Source: Centrapalus pauciflorus | Taxonomy: Eukaryota; Streptophyta; Magnoliopsida; Asterales; Asteraceae | DNA length: 64,000 nucleotides | Assembly: GCA_020465985.1 (NCBI GenBank) | Contig: JAANYP010004711.1 | Location: forward strand, 234,750-298,749 | Direction of reading: 5' to 3' | Shown here: positions 1 to 12,545 of the stretch, piece after piece | Layout: each line of letters starts with the position of its first letter | Position numbering within the stretch: the stretch's first letter is position 1 | The notes under the pieces: generated by a model | The model's input: only the letters and a program-made list of their open reading frames with translations | Told to the model about the DNA's origin: nothing | Database searches by the model: none | Program-made: the position numbers and the translations under genes

Positions 1-208
1 GGATCAAATTCATGATCCACTTAATTGGATCATAAATCTGTTGGATCACGATACAAGCCAATCCAAATCCATTCATTAGCAGACCTATTTCACAGTTGAG
101 TTAGGAGGAAATCAAAGGCTTAACTGGAATGGAAAACAATAAAAGTATGAACATAATAGAAGAAATCTTTGTAAAATACTAAACCTAATAAGAACAAATA
201 AAAAGTAA

Positions 209-506
209 GGGGGCGTTTGGTTTGCAGATTTTTCCTTGGGATTTGTATTTTGTCAAATGATTTGCATTATGCAACATTTGCATTTATCAGGATTTTGTCA
301 AAGAATCTAATTTTAAGAAAAATTTGTTAATCTGAAAAATGTAAGGTAACTGAGATATAATATCCTAGGGGGGAGGCTGAGTTATTAAATAACAAAGAAG
401 GAAGGGATTTCAGAAATCCTGGGATTTTAAATCCTTACTGAAATCTGCGAACCAAACACAGTATTTTAAATGCAAATCCCAGAAAATCCGCGAATCAAAC
501 GCATCC
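209..506. mobile_element. Tourist/Harbinger-type MITE
   Basis: A 298-bp non-coding element with imperfect terminal inverted repeats. The left end reads GGGGGCGTTTGGTTTGCAG and the right end, reversed, reads GGATGCGTTTGATTCGCGG. It is flanked on both sides by TAA (206-208 and 507-509), the 3-bp target duplication typical of PIF/Harbinger elements. No ORF is present. Subterminal sequence is also self-complementary (GGGATTTG and its mirror). Confidence 0.7.
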
Positions 507-1175
507 TAAAGATGCAATATGACAATGTTTTAAGGCAAGTGGCATGACCCAATGACGATAGTAAGAGCTACAACTGCAATGAACGCAACAACAGTCGGTG
601 GTGTGTTAGCATGGAGGGACTTGAAAAAAAGTTAGCAAATGATAATTTGGATTTATTTACATGTGTTTTCGAGATAGGACGAGAAGGAGAAGGAAAGAAA
701 GACAATCGTACTTCAACGAGAATGATGGATGCAATAAGGGTCGCCGCGACCGGTTGCGATCCGACGACAGTGGCATGGAAGGGATGAGAAGAGGGAGGAA
801 GATTAGATTCTTAAGACTTTGATACCTTGTAAAACAATAAAAATATATTGTATAATATTAGTCAATATTTACAAAGTACAAAAAAATATAATGGAAACCT
901 TATATACAATCAGATTAGATAATATGTACTAAACCATATATATTCTATCTAATAATGAATAATCCGTCTATATATAGAATGAAAATCACCATCTAATTGA
1001 CAATAATTTTTACCAACATCATGATCCAATTCTGTTCTCTTTTTCTTTTGGGCTGGATAAATGGGCTGAAGCCTGTGACTCTGTGAGGCCGTAAGTTTGG
1101 ATGTGTTAGAAAACGTTTGGCGCAATGTTTTTTTTTTTTTTTTTTTTTCCTTTTAAAGTTACAATTCTAATATTT
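507..1175. other. Intergenic, nothing recognised
   Basis: No gene or convincing repeat is visible. Positions 530-800 are less AT-rich than the surroundings and could be an eroded gene or transposon fragment, but no frame stays open. A poly-T run sits at about 1127-1148. Confidence 0.4.
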
Positions 1176-1178
1176 TAG

Positions 1179-1485
1179 TAGGGTTAATATCGAAAAAACT
1201 CCACAAACTTTCATTAAGTCTCAAAACCTTTTTTCTGATTGTTTAAGTCTCTTAACTATTTTTGTCTTATTCAAAAACTCACTATCTTTACATGTTTTAT
1301 CGATTAAGTCCCTAAACCTTTTGTTTTATTGGTTGTGTTTTACCTACTCATCCGGTAGCCGGTCAAAAATATATACTTTTGAATAATACAAATATAGTTT
1401 AGGGACTTAAACAATTGGAAAAAAAGTTTAGGGACTTAATCGTGAAAATGAGAAAAGTTTATAGAGTTTTTTCAATATTAACCAT
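1179..1485. mobile_element. MITE with inverted ends (GGTTAATAT family)
   Basis: About 307 bp with inverted ends: GGGTTAATATCGAAAAAAC on the left and the reverse of GTTTTTTCAATATTAACC on the right. The interior repeats phrases such as 'gggacttaa' in inverted form. A degraded relative lies at about 7,140-7,447. No clean target duplication was found, so the superfamily is unresolved; MULE-type is a guess. Confidence 0.5.
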
Positions 1486-1489
1486 ATTT

Positions 1490-3284
1490 AATATATAACA
1501 TTTTTGGTAACTTATTTACAGATATTTCGTATTTTAACTATTTTTAAAAAAGTATCAAATAAAATTTTTAACTGCTTGTAAAAATATGCCTAACTTCGTA
1601 TTTTTAAAGTAATGTTAAAAACCTCGCAATTCATAAAATGTTCAATCGTTAACTAATTCCAAAATTTCAAAAATTTAATTCTTCAATCATAAATATTGTA
1701 TATTTCTTCATCTTGATGTAGCGCCGGTAAGTCATGTACCATAATTATCTAATGTCTACTTTAGAGTTACGGGTGTACTTTGTTTGGCAAAAGAGTATCT
1801 CACCTTTTGATTCTTAAGTTCAGGTTGCTTTTGGTAAATAGAATCGAAACGAAAAGAAAAAAAAGGATAAAATTAATTGTATTTTAGATCATGAAATTTG
1901 AAAATACAATAGTCGTTGTTGTAATTCTCTTTCCCTAATTTTAACTTCTACTTAATTGTCCATCATTGCTTGAACATTGAGTTTTACATATACATTGATA
2001 CAACTTGAGAATTCATAAATAATTTTATATACAATTCAATTCTTCCAACTAATAATTTGTCTTGATTGATTCTGACATGGCTTGTGTTTGACTAGTTGTT
2101 ATTGTTTAAGTATGTAACTAGTTTTTACATAGAAATGGATATATGCATGTATGATGCATAGTTGACGACTTATGTCAGGATTTTGCACAACATTTGAAGA
2201 TCGGTCTTTGTCGATCATTTTGTCAGTTACTATTCTTCAATAATACTTGCAGGAGTCAAAGAAAAGTCAAAAGAGTAAGCTGCAATATAATTTAATTATT
2301 TAGAAATGAGATTTAATAATTAGAAATTGATTTATTTGTAATATTATATTGCAAATCATTATTAATTTATCATCACTTTCCTTTTTTGTTCTGTCATTAT
2401 GTTAGTAGATCTCTTCTTCTTTGCATATGTTGTGTCATTTTCTGATGATTCAGTTGGTTGTTAGATTCGCAAAAATACTCATTAGTTGTTATATAGTTAT
2501 ATAGTTATCCAAACTGGAAGGAGATCCTCTAAAGTAAAAGACAATGACAATTGTTGACATCGTCAAGTTAATACAATGTAGAATGATATCAAAAGATGGT
2601 AATTTGATGAAATGTACATGTTACCACCTCTTTATCAGGAAATAGAATCAACTCTTTGACACAAATAGAAAAAGATTTTAACCTAGAGAGAAAAAAAAGT
2701 ATAATTCTAATTGTATTTAATATTAATGTGATAATGATAAATGAAGTATTGCCCAATCTTAACCTAAAATAAAGACTTTAAGAGAAAAAAAAAGTAAAAT
2801 AAAAAGATCAAAAGAAACAAAGATTACCAAGTCATGAGATGACAAAAATAGAAAAACAATAATAAGCATTGAAAACAAATGAAAACCTAAAAATATGTTG
2901 TTATGGAGAGAAAGTGAATGAACAAAACAAATGGCCAAACATATAAGAAAGAAGTTACCATGGATCTTCGAGAAATGTTAAAATATGTATAAAAAACTCT
3001 CTAAGGTGAAAATGTATGAGAAGAAGACATACACGTCCAACGTTAAATATAAAGCAAACAAATTCATGTAGGAAAAAGGAACACATCGACTTTGTTAATA
3101 TCAATGTCTTTTTATGTCATTTAATACTAAAAGCTACAGTTACAACTACTTTTACTAAACACATTTATAAAAACAAAAATCTACAGCTCTTTTAAAAAGC
3201 TGCAACTCCTAAAATCTCCAGCTACTAAAAGCTTCAGCTCGAAGCTCTAGCTAGTGGTACCAAACGTACCCTTGGTATCTTCAT
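1490..3284. other. Intergenic AT-rich DNA
   Basis: No ORF of note and no terminal repeats that I could pair. Around 3,180-3,270 there are short repeats of 'agct' (cagctcttttaaaaagctgc), resembling the edge of an old MITE. Confidence 0.4.
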
Positions 3285-3910
3285 GAAAATTTTTCATACT
3301 CTCAATGAATAAAAAAAAAATATAAACCCAAACATTACAATTTCAAACAAACAAATATAACAATCAATTAAAAGGTTAATATTTCTTCTACTTTATTTCA
3401 ATTATTATTTTCTCGGGACAAACTAATGAAAAATAAAATAAATCATTTTTATATATTTTTTTATTGAGCGGACAAATGACTACACTACCCCTCCGCATGT
3501 CGTAACATCCCTTCTATTATACGTCTCTTATATCCATATATGTTTTTCTACAAGTAACGATATTCAAACCATATATTTTCAGCCCTAAAAGCGATAAGAA
3601 ATCTAGAGGGTTGTTTGTGGCATATAATGATTGTGTGTCTTGTTATAGATTTTGAGAGGATAAGAGACGAGAGATCGGAAGTAATACTCGTTTTTTAGTG
3701 GTTTGTAACATTTAATTAAAAATATATCACTGATAGTTTTGATTTATATTCAACATAGCGATGTTCTAGCAGATATTGATCCATTTATTGTACATTTTAC
3801 AATCCAATCTAATAACTATTTTTTGATTAGTTTTGATCTGATATTTGACGACCTTCTCCAATGAGTTCGTCAAGTATTCTATAGATTATTTTTCTTGATA
3901 AATCACAAAT
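3285..3910 (+). repeat. Local duplication, copy 1
   Basis: This block recurs at about 6,855-8,110 in the same orientation with high similarity. Shared phrases include catactctcaat, aatttcaaacaaacaaa, gacaaatgactacacta and gaggataagagacgagaga. The second copy is longer because two MITE-like insertions interrupt it. No coding potential is visible, and the origin of the unit is unknown. Confidence 0.6.
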
Positions 3911-5012
3911 TGTATTATTAGTCATTTTCTTTAATGATCATCGTCTAAACCAAATATTAAATTAAATCTTAATCTAAAACCATCGATTTTGAAAATCAAA
4001 ACCTAAAATTCATTTTAAACGATGAAAAAATTGAAGCAAATGATAGTTTAGGATTATAATGATCATATGAGTAAACAAGAAAATTGGTTTCTAAACATGT
4101 GGTGGTGAAATCATTGACAAACAAAGATCAATTATGATGAAATGATAAAATATATGATAATTAAACAAATTAAAACTTTAATATAACTGTTTATGGTGAT
4201 AAATCATTGACCAATAACATGAAAACTGTGTGGAGCTAAAATGTAACAAAAAAAAAAAATAACGCATACCAACTAAATAAGTAAATAAAATACATGGTAT
4301 AAATTAATATCAACTAAAATAAAATAGTTGACAAAATTTATACATCAGTGTTTTTGTTAAAGCCGTTGAATAGTTGTGTACTTTTTAAAATGTATCGATA
4401 TGATACGTGTACTATTTTAATTATTCATATTACACGTGTACTTTCTGAATCGTTCAAATTTGATACGTGTACTACATTTTCTCATACCAATATGATACAT
4501 TTGGTAACCGGTTACTGGCTATACCTGTTAAAAGTGGAATTTCTCTTTTTATTAATGTTCAAATTTCCATAATTGAAGCATCAAATACACGCTCTGGTCC
4601 TTGTGATAATTTGGTATGAGAAATCACACAGCACAACCAACTTCAAACAATTACAGACATCTGTAGAAATCTCCAATGACGATCTCCACCGTCCAAATCG
4701 AAGAACTATGTGTTGTCAAGCTTCTCCTCAAATTTTACGCAGATCCAACGGTGAACACGTTCGTACTGACGATTCTCCCACAACTGCGCACAGCTAGACG
4801 AAATAACCGGTCATAAAAAAGTAAAGGTATCATATTAACAATATAAAAAGCACGTACTATATTGATATACCTTAAAAAGTATACTGCTATTACACGGCTT
4901 TAGACCTTTTTGAAATGGATACAATAATAAAAATGATCCACTCATTAACACACGTGGCTATCAGGCTATGTGTTGTCAACTAACACTATTACAAACCTCG
5001 AAGAGCCCATTA
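3911..5012. other. Intergenic with a short UGT-flank-like repeat
   Basis: AT-rich and mostly featureless. Positions about 4,910-4,998 closely match 10,697-10,770, just downstream of UGT gene 1; both share 'aaaatgatccactcattaac' followed by an ACACGTGG G-box core. A small ORF lies at 4,676-4,816 (listed separately). Confidence 0.4.
4676..4816 (+). CDS. Possible 46-residue ORF or gene fragment, unrecognised
   Basis: A short ATG-to-TAA frame with fairly balanced codon use in otherwise AT-rich DNA. It is rich in Leu, Val and Thr with a basic tail (TARRNNRS). I do not recognise it. It could be the first exon of a gene, a captured fragment, or chance. Nothing around it resembles a promoter or further exons. 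Confidence 0.15.
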   Translation: MTISTVQIEELCVVKLLLKFYADPTVNTFVLTILPQLRTARRNNRS

Positions 5013-5947
5013 AACCTTTATACATTTATCACTAATGAAATCACTATTCATAAGTGGGTTTTGCTATTTTGTTCCTCTCACGTCAACAAAGAAAAATAAT
5101 TTATAAATTAGCTTTGCTAAAATGTGCTAGAGTTGGAATTTGTAAGTATTAATTATATTTTATTATGCTATAATGCACTAGAAGAAGGTTGTGTAAAACA
5201 CTATTTAGTGGTGGGGTTTGCTAAAGTGTGCTTATACATATTTTATTATTATTCATATGTAAATTATATATTGAGAATGTTTACATGTTCTTATATTTTT
5301 TAATTTAAAATTTAATTTATTTAAATACTAATTAATTCTTAGACATTTTGAAAATAAGATTTATCTTGGTTATAATAATTTTTGGTTTATAATAATTTAG
5401 TGTTTTATAATGTCTTATTTTGGTATCTTTGTGTTTACTTAAAAAACAACTTTATTTTATATTTACTTTAACATAATTTTGATCAATTCTAATTAGTTTG
5501 TAATGTTTAGTTTATTAAATATTTTTATACTAATAACATTATTATTTAAAATATTGATCACACCAATAAAAAATTTATGAAAATATTTTGCTTTACTATA
5601 TTATTAGTTTATCGTCGTTTTCGGTTATATATCATAATTTTTGTTTATTGTAATAACTACGATGGATGATAAATGTGTGTTTTGTAGCTAATGTTATGTG
5701 TATATATAGATATATATAATTTGGTTGGTGATTAGTTTTTCTCCAACCTATTCAATTTATTCAGTTTATTTTTTTATTTTAATTAATTAGTATAATTTTA
5801 ATAGATCTTTTTATATTTTATGTCAAAATTTTTATTATTTATTACTTTATAAATAAAGTATGATTTAATCGTTTAAATTGTATATATTAAAGTACAAAAA
5901 ATACATAGCTATACATCCGTCGCAAAGCGCGGACACCACATAACTTG
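5013..5947 (+). mobile_element. Helitron-like non-autonomous element
   Basis: About 935 bp, non-coding. Copies in inverse orientation lie at 35,188-36,144 and 55,220-56,190. It starts ACCTTTATACATT and ends CATCCGTCGCAAAGCGCGGACACCACATAACTTG. A short GC hairpin (TCCGTCGC...GCGGA) lies about 15 bases before the terminal CTTG, resembling a Helitron 3' end. It sits between A and T if the leading TTA belongs to the element. The alternative is a Harbinger-like element with TTA/TTT flanks, but its two ends are not inverted repeats. Confidence 0.45.
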
Positions 5948-6854
5948 TTTGGTACGAATATGATACGAAAGTGTGTGAGGTCATTTATTCGATTGTTGTT
6001 GGAATCAAGTTTGAATTTAGGTGGTGAAAGTAAGTCTGAAGTATCCACTTAGAATAAAGAAGTAGTTTAGGAGTAGATTAGTTTGTCATTCAAAACATAA
6101 TAATAATAACACTATTTCAAAAGTAAGCTAATTATAATTAATGTTGTTTCAATTATTATTTTTATTGTTATAAAATAATAAACAAATTGAAAAAATAAAA
6201 ATAAACCAGTAAAATTAATTTAATATAAAATACATCAAATGGATAACAAAATATTCATAAAGACATATACATAAATATTATTATCAATTAAAAACTAATA
6301 AATGATGTTTTGAGTTTAGGTTTTTTGAACCTTTTAATATAAAATGTAAACTTTTTTTAAATTATAAAATAAATTAATTTTATTAATTAGTTATTTTTAT
6401 CATTTTTATGTTTAATGGTTTTTAAGCTTATGTTATTAACTATCACAATTATTAAATAATTAAGTTTTAAGTGTTTAAATTTACGTTTTAAGCTTAGAAT
6501 ATGTATGTTAGCTTATAACATAACCTACTTTTAAATGAAAATTTATTTACTTAACAACAATTTCATAAATTTTCATTTCACTTTTTAAAATATCACTTTT
6601 CATTATCACTTTCTCTCTTTTTTTCTATTACATACCCTATATTTCTTTATAATACTCTATTTTTCTCTTACTTTTCTATCATCTATCCTATTTTTCTTAT
6701 TTTATAATCGCCTATCTTATTTTTTTTAACTAAAATTTAATCATCTAAACAAATTTTCACTTTTTATAGAAACCCTTGTTTTTCTTTCTGAAAATTATAA
6801 CTTGAAAACTGAAATTGAAAAATGACTAGTTTTCGTTAACTAAACGCAATCATT
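5948..6854. other. Intergenic AT-rich DNA
   Basis: Very AT-rich, with no gene. Positions about 6,120-6,240 resemble 8,120-8,220 (both contain attgaaaaaataaaa and accagtaaaatta), indicating more shared repeat material between this stretch and the one after the second local-duplication copy. Confidence 0.4.
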
Positions 6855-7131
6855 ATTGAAAAATTTTCATACTCTCAATAAACATAAAAAATATAAACCC
6901 AGACACTACAATTTCAAACAAACAAAAATAACAATCTTTTAAAAGGTTAATATTTCTTCTACTTTCTTTCAATTATTATTTTCTGGGGCAAACTAATAAA
7001 ATATAAAATAAAATAAAATAAAATAAAATTGTTTTTATATCTTTTCTTGAGCTGACAAATGACTACACTAGCCCTAGTGTGGCTCCATATGTTAACATCC
7101 CTTCTGTTATAAGTCTCTAAAAAAAGTTTAT

Positions 7132-7447
7132 CTTATTCAAAACTATATATTTTTAACATGTAATCTGCTTAACAGGTAAATAATTAGTTTCTCGAATAGT
7201 TTATTATTAAAAAAAAAACCAAATTTCTTTTTCAATTTTCAGATTAAGCCACTGGGCTTTATTTTTTCTTGTTTAGGTTACTGAACCATTTACCGGTTAG
7301 TGACCTGCTAAAAATGTCAAATATATAGTTTTGAATAAGACTAAAATTGTCTCGGGACTTAAACAATTGGAAAAAAAAGAATAGTGACTTAATCGATAAA
7401 TTCATGAAAGTTTGTAGGGTTTTTTCAATATTAACCATTTCCAAAAG
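7132..7447. mobile_element. Degraded MITE of the GGTTAATAT family
   Basis: The right half matches the 1,179-1,485 element: acttaaacaattggaaaaaa, then ttttttcaatattaacca at 7,421-7,439. The left half is eroded. It interrupts the local duplication. Confidence 0.45.
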
Positions 7448-7620
7448 TAACAATATTCAAACCATATATTTTCAACCCTAAAAGTGATAAGAAATCTAGA
7501 GGGGTTGCTTGTGGCATATAATGAGTGTGTGAGTCGTGTTATAGATTTTGAGAGGATAAGAGACGAGAGATCTGAAGTAATACTCGTTTTTTAGTGGTTT
7601 GTAAGATTTAATAAATATAT

Positions 7621-7922
7621 GAGTTTATTACAAAAAAAACCAACATGTTTTCATGTTTTTTTGCGTTTTCTCCATCCATGCTATTTTTTCTCATTAAAGT
7701 CCTCAAATTAATTTTTTTCTTTTTGATTTAGTGAAATTTTTATATTAGAACTCCATTATAATCAGTAAACCGTGTTTTAAAAAACTGAAAACCGAGTTTT
7801 AATGTCCAAATTTCATTGAATCAAATAAAAAATAACATTGAGGACTTTTATGCTTAAAAATAACATGGTGGAACAAAAACGTAAAAAATATGAAAACATG
7901 TTGGTTTTTTCGTAATAAACCC
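7621..7922. mobile_element. MULE-type MITE
   Basis: About 302 bp with long inverted ends: GAGTTTATTACAAAAAAAAC on the left and the reverse of GTTTTTTCGTAATAAACCC on the right. Flanks are aaatatat and aaatatac, a near-matching 8-bp duplication. A relative at 10,319-10,629 has a perfect 9-bp duplication, which supports the MULE assignment. Confidence 0.6.
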
Positions 7923-8110
7923 AAATATACCACTGATAGTTTTTGATTTATACTTAACAGAGCGATAATCGATCAAGTATTGATCTATTTATTGTACCTT
8001 TCACAATCCAATTTAATAAGTATTCTTTTTAATTATTTCTGATTTGATATTCGATGACCTTCAGTTTGTCAAGTATTCTATAGATTATTTTTCTTGATAA
8101 ATCACAATTT

Positions 8111-8436
8111 ATATTGTTAGTTCGTTATTAATTATTTTTATTATAAAATAATAAACTAATTGAAAAAATAAAAAAAAAACCAGTAAAATTATTTTAATAT
8201 AAAATACATAAAATGAATAATAAAATATATATAAAGACATATAAATAATATGTTAAATGATTTTTAATGTGGATCAAAACATCTATAAAACATATAAAAC
8301 GTTATTCTCTATCATTTTGGTAATAAACAATTAAAAACAAAATACTTTTTTAACTTTAATTTTTCTTTTTGAATATTTTGTAAATTTTAAAATCCAAACT
8401 CAAAACATTAATATTTTAGTTGTTAATATATAATAA
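8111..8436. other. Intergenic AT-rich DNA
   Basis: No gene, and no element boundary that I can support. Confidence 0.4.
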
Positions 8437-10254
<1,818 letters not shown>

Positions 10255-10318
10255 TATAACTCATTTATGTTTATTATTTGATTATAATAAAAAATAACAA
10301 TAACAACATTAATAATTA

Positions 10319-10629
10319 GGGTTTTTTATGAAAAAAAAACCAACATATTTTCATGTTTTTTTCGTTTTCGTCACTCCATGCTATTTTTTTCCATAAAAGT
10401 CCTCAATTTATACTTTTCTTTTTGGTTTAGTGAAATTTGGACATTAGAACCCGGTTTTTCAGCTTTTTAAAACCCGGTTCACAAATTATAACCGGGGTTT
10501 AATGTACAAATTTCACAAAACCAAAAGAAAAAATAAAGACTTGAGGTTTTTTATGGAAAAAAATAAATTGAAGGGACGAAAATGTCAAAAACGTGAAAAC
10601 ATATTGATCTTTTTTTTCATAATAAACCC
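10319..10629. mobile_element. MULE-type MITE with 9-bp target duplication
   Basis: 311 bp with inverted ends (GGGTTTTTTATGAAAA and the reverse of TTTTCATAATAAACCC). It is flanked by a perfect 9-bp duplication, taataatta, at 10,310-10,318 and 10,630-10,638. It belongs to the same family as the copy at 7,621 and lies about 290 bp downstream of UGT gene 1. Confidence 0.75.
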
Positions 10630-10638
10630 TAATAATTA

Positions 10639-10919
10639 TAAAAAAAAGTAATGAAGAAATTTGTAATTTACCCGATTATATATCACTGTTATTGAAACGG
10701 ATACAATTATAAAAATGATCCACTCATTAACACACGTGGCGAACTGTTGTCAAATAACACTATTACAAAAGTGAACTATCACTCTCTCTTTTTTCTTTTT
10801 TCTTTTTTTTTTTCTTTAAGTAAATACAACAACAATAATTACGATAAACAAACATAAACCGCATATTTCATACTCGTGTAACATGCGTTACAATTTACAC
10901 CTGACCGTACCCCTCTCAG
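10639..10919. other. 3' flank of UGT gene 1
   Basis: It contains a segment (10,697-10,770) repeated at 4,910-4,998, a pyrimidine-rich run near 10,785-10,815, and AATAA-like signals on the minus strand suitable for polyadenylation of the UGT transcript. No gene is seen. Confidence 0.4.
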
Positions 10920-12284
10920 TCACACGACGTCGTTTAAGAAACGATGGAGGTTGATGGTGGAAGATCCGCCATTGTTGAGAGCTTCTCTTGCAAACTCACT
11001 CCATTTCTCTGCATTTTTCTTCATTTCTTTATCTTCCATCACCATTTTCACACACTTCTCAATCTCCTTCCCTTCCACCAATCCATCACTCTCCCTTCTC
11101 CTCACTCTAATCCCTGTTCTCCAAACACCTTCAATCATCTTCCTGTTCGTTTCTTGATCCGACCATTGCGGAAACACCACCGTCGGAACTCCGGCCGCTA
11201 GCGATTCCACCGTCGAGTTCCACCCGCAATGAGTCACGAAACACCCGATTGCTTGGTGGCTTAAAACCTCCACTTGACAACACCAACTCACTATCATTCC
11301 TTGTTTTTTCAGTTCCTCGAACTTTCGCAATCTTCGAGCTTGGTTACTATCTCTTATCACCCATAAAAATGGCTGATCAATCTCCAACAAACCACTTGCC
11401 ACCTCCTCTAATTGATGCATGGATAAAGTTGATATGCTTCCGAATGAAACATACACAACTGATGATTTAAGTTTTGTGTTTAACCATTCGATGTAATCAT
11501 CCGATGGTTTTTCGAAGAAATCCCTGTCGTGTGAACTGTTCGATGAGTACTCTTTTCCATCCGCGAACCCTGACGGGATTAACGGTCCAATCGGAAGGAG
11601 GTCGAGTCTCTTAATCGCGTTGATGGAATCGATTTCTAGTTCGTTAAAAGTGTTAACGAGTACTCTTGGAGATTTTTTGAGTACATTGATATGATCTTTC
11701 AAAATTGGTAGAACAAAATCATCCTCCTTTGGGCTTGATGGGAAGAGAAACGACGGCAGATCTGCCGTCGTTATATGTGGAAGTCCAGGTAAGTTGATCC
11801 AGTACGTTGGATCGTTGTTTTCAACGGATTTCATATTCTGATATCCATTGAAATGGTAATAGTAAATACACAAGATCGTTGCGGATTGACACCAGAGCAA
11901 AGTGGATTTAATACGATGGGCATGCGCTACCCACGCTGCCCAAGGTAACACGGTCGTGTAGACCAAGTGCTTAAACGGTCGCCCTGCAGCTTCGGCAGAA
12001 GTTATAATTTCGGCGACCGCAGAAGCACCGTATTTAGAAAAAGAAGAGACCAAAACTTGGTGATTGGGAGTTGGTTGCTGGCCGTTGTCGTGGCCGTCGG
12101 AGAACGGAGCGAATGTTAGTCCGTAAGGTGTGTTTTTCTTTTCGATACGTCGTATGGCGGAGAGACTAGTGCAAAAGGTGACATCAACGCCCATTTTGAC
12201 GAGGCGATCCGCGAACCGGAGGGCGGGGTTGAGGTGACCTTGCCCTGGATAGGCAACGATCAGGATTTTCCGATCAGCCGTCAT
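10920..12284 (-). CDS. UDP-glycosyltransferase, UGT75-like (gene 1)
   Basis: A family-1 plant glycosyltransferase predicted to transfer glucose from UDP-glucose to a small lipophilic acceptor (phenolic, flavonoid or hormone) in the cytosol. The 454-residue single exon has the expected length. His17 in the N-terminal PGQGH motif is the family catalytic base. A complete 44-residue PSPG donor box runs from Trp334 to Gln377 and contains HCGWNS; the closing Asp-Gln favours UDP-glucose. FAPFSDGHDNG and KSSVVYVSFGS are typical of UGT75 (anthocyanin 5-O-, crocetin and ABA/IAA glucosyltransferases). The frame is open further upstream with an ATG at 12,392. I chose 12,284 because it matches the paralogue's start (MTADRKILIV versus MTGHRKILIV) and because a TATA-like stretch lies at 12,400-12,411. 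The acceptor cannot be read from sequence. No breaks are seen. Confidence 0.9.
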   Translation of the reverse strand: MTADRKILIVAYPGQGHLNPALRFADRLVKMGVDVTFCTSLSAIRRIEKKNTPYGLTFAPFSDGHDNGQQPTPNHQVLVSSFSKYGASAVAEIITSAEAAGRPFKHLVYTTVLPWAAWVAHAHRIKSTLLWCQSATILCIYYYHFNGYQNMKSVENNDPTYWINLPGLPHITTADLPSFLFPSSPKEDDFVLPILKDHINVLKKSPRVLVNTFNELEIDSINAIKRLDLLPIGPLIPSGFADGKEYSSNSSHDRDFFEKPSDDYIEWLNTKLKSSVVYVSFGSISTLSMHQLEEVASGLLEIDQPFLWVIRDSNQARRLRKFEELKKQGMIVSWCCQVEVLSHQAIGCFVTHCGWNSTVESLAAGVPTVVFPQWSDQETNRKMIEGVWRTGIRVRRRESDGLVEGKEIEKCVKMVMEDKEMKKNAEKWSEFAREALNNGGSSTINLHRFLNDVV

Positions 12285-12399
12285 TGCCGGATAGAGGCGG
12301 AGGGTGGTGGCGATGAGTTGCAAGGACTTGGTATGAAATATATTTTGCGTGGCTGTAGTTCGATCGTATTTATGTTGATATTGGAAAGCCATGTTAGCA

Positions 12400-12411
12400 T
12401 TATATATTATA
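12400..12411 (-). promoter_or_regulatory. Candidate TATA box for UGT gene 1
   Basis: On the minus strand CTATAATATATA lies 116 bp or more before the chosen start codon, giving a plausible leader of about 90 bases. In AT-rich DNA this is weak evidence. Another candidate, TATATAGATTT, lies near 12,505; if used, the ATG at 12,392 would be included in the transcript. Confidence 0.3.
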
Positions 12412-12545
12412 GTCAATTTTGAAAGTTGTTTAACCAATTATATGTCGCCAGCACTTTGACTTCTCCTGCAAAGTGATCTTGGCGTAATTATAATTTTATA
12501 AATCTATATATTAACTTAAAAGAACAAAGTTCTTCACACAAAAAT

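Larger units (their letters stand above)
6855..8110 (+). repeat. Local duplication, copy 2 with two insertions
   Basis: Second copy of the block at 3,285-3,910. The homology is broken by about 315 bp at 7,132-7,447 (related to the MITE at 1,179) and by a MULE-type MITE at 7,621-7,922. Both insertions are absent from copy 1, so they postdate the duplication or were precisely absent from its source. Confidence 0.6.

Noticed and set aside
12285..12437. N-terminal extension of UGT gene 1
   Set aside because: The frame is open but has no family similarity, the first codon is not ATG, and the aligned start of gene 2 supports 12,284; the ATG at 12,392 cannot be fully excluded.
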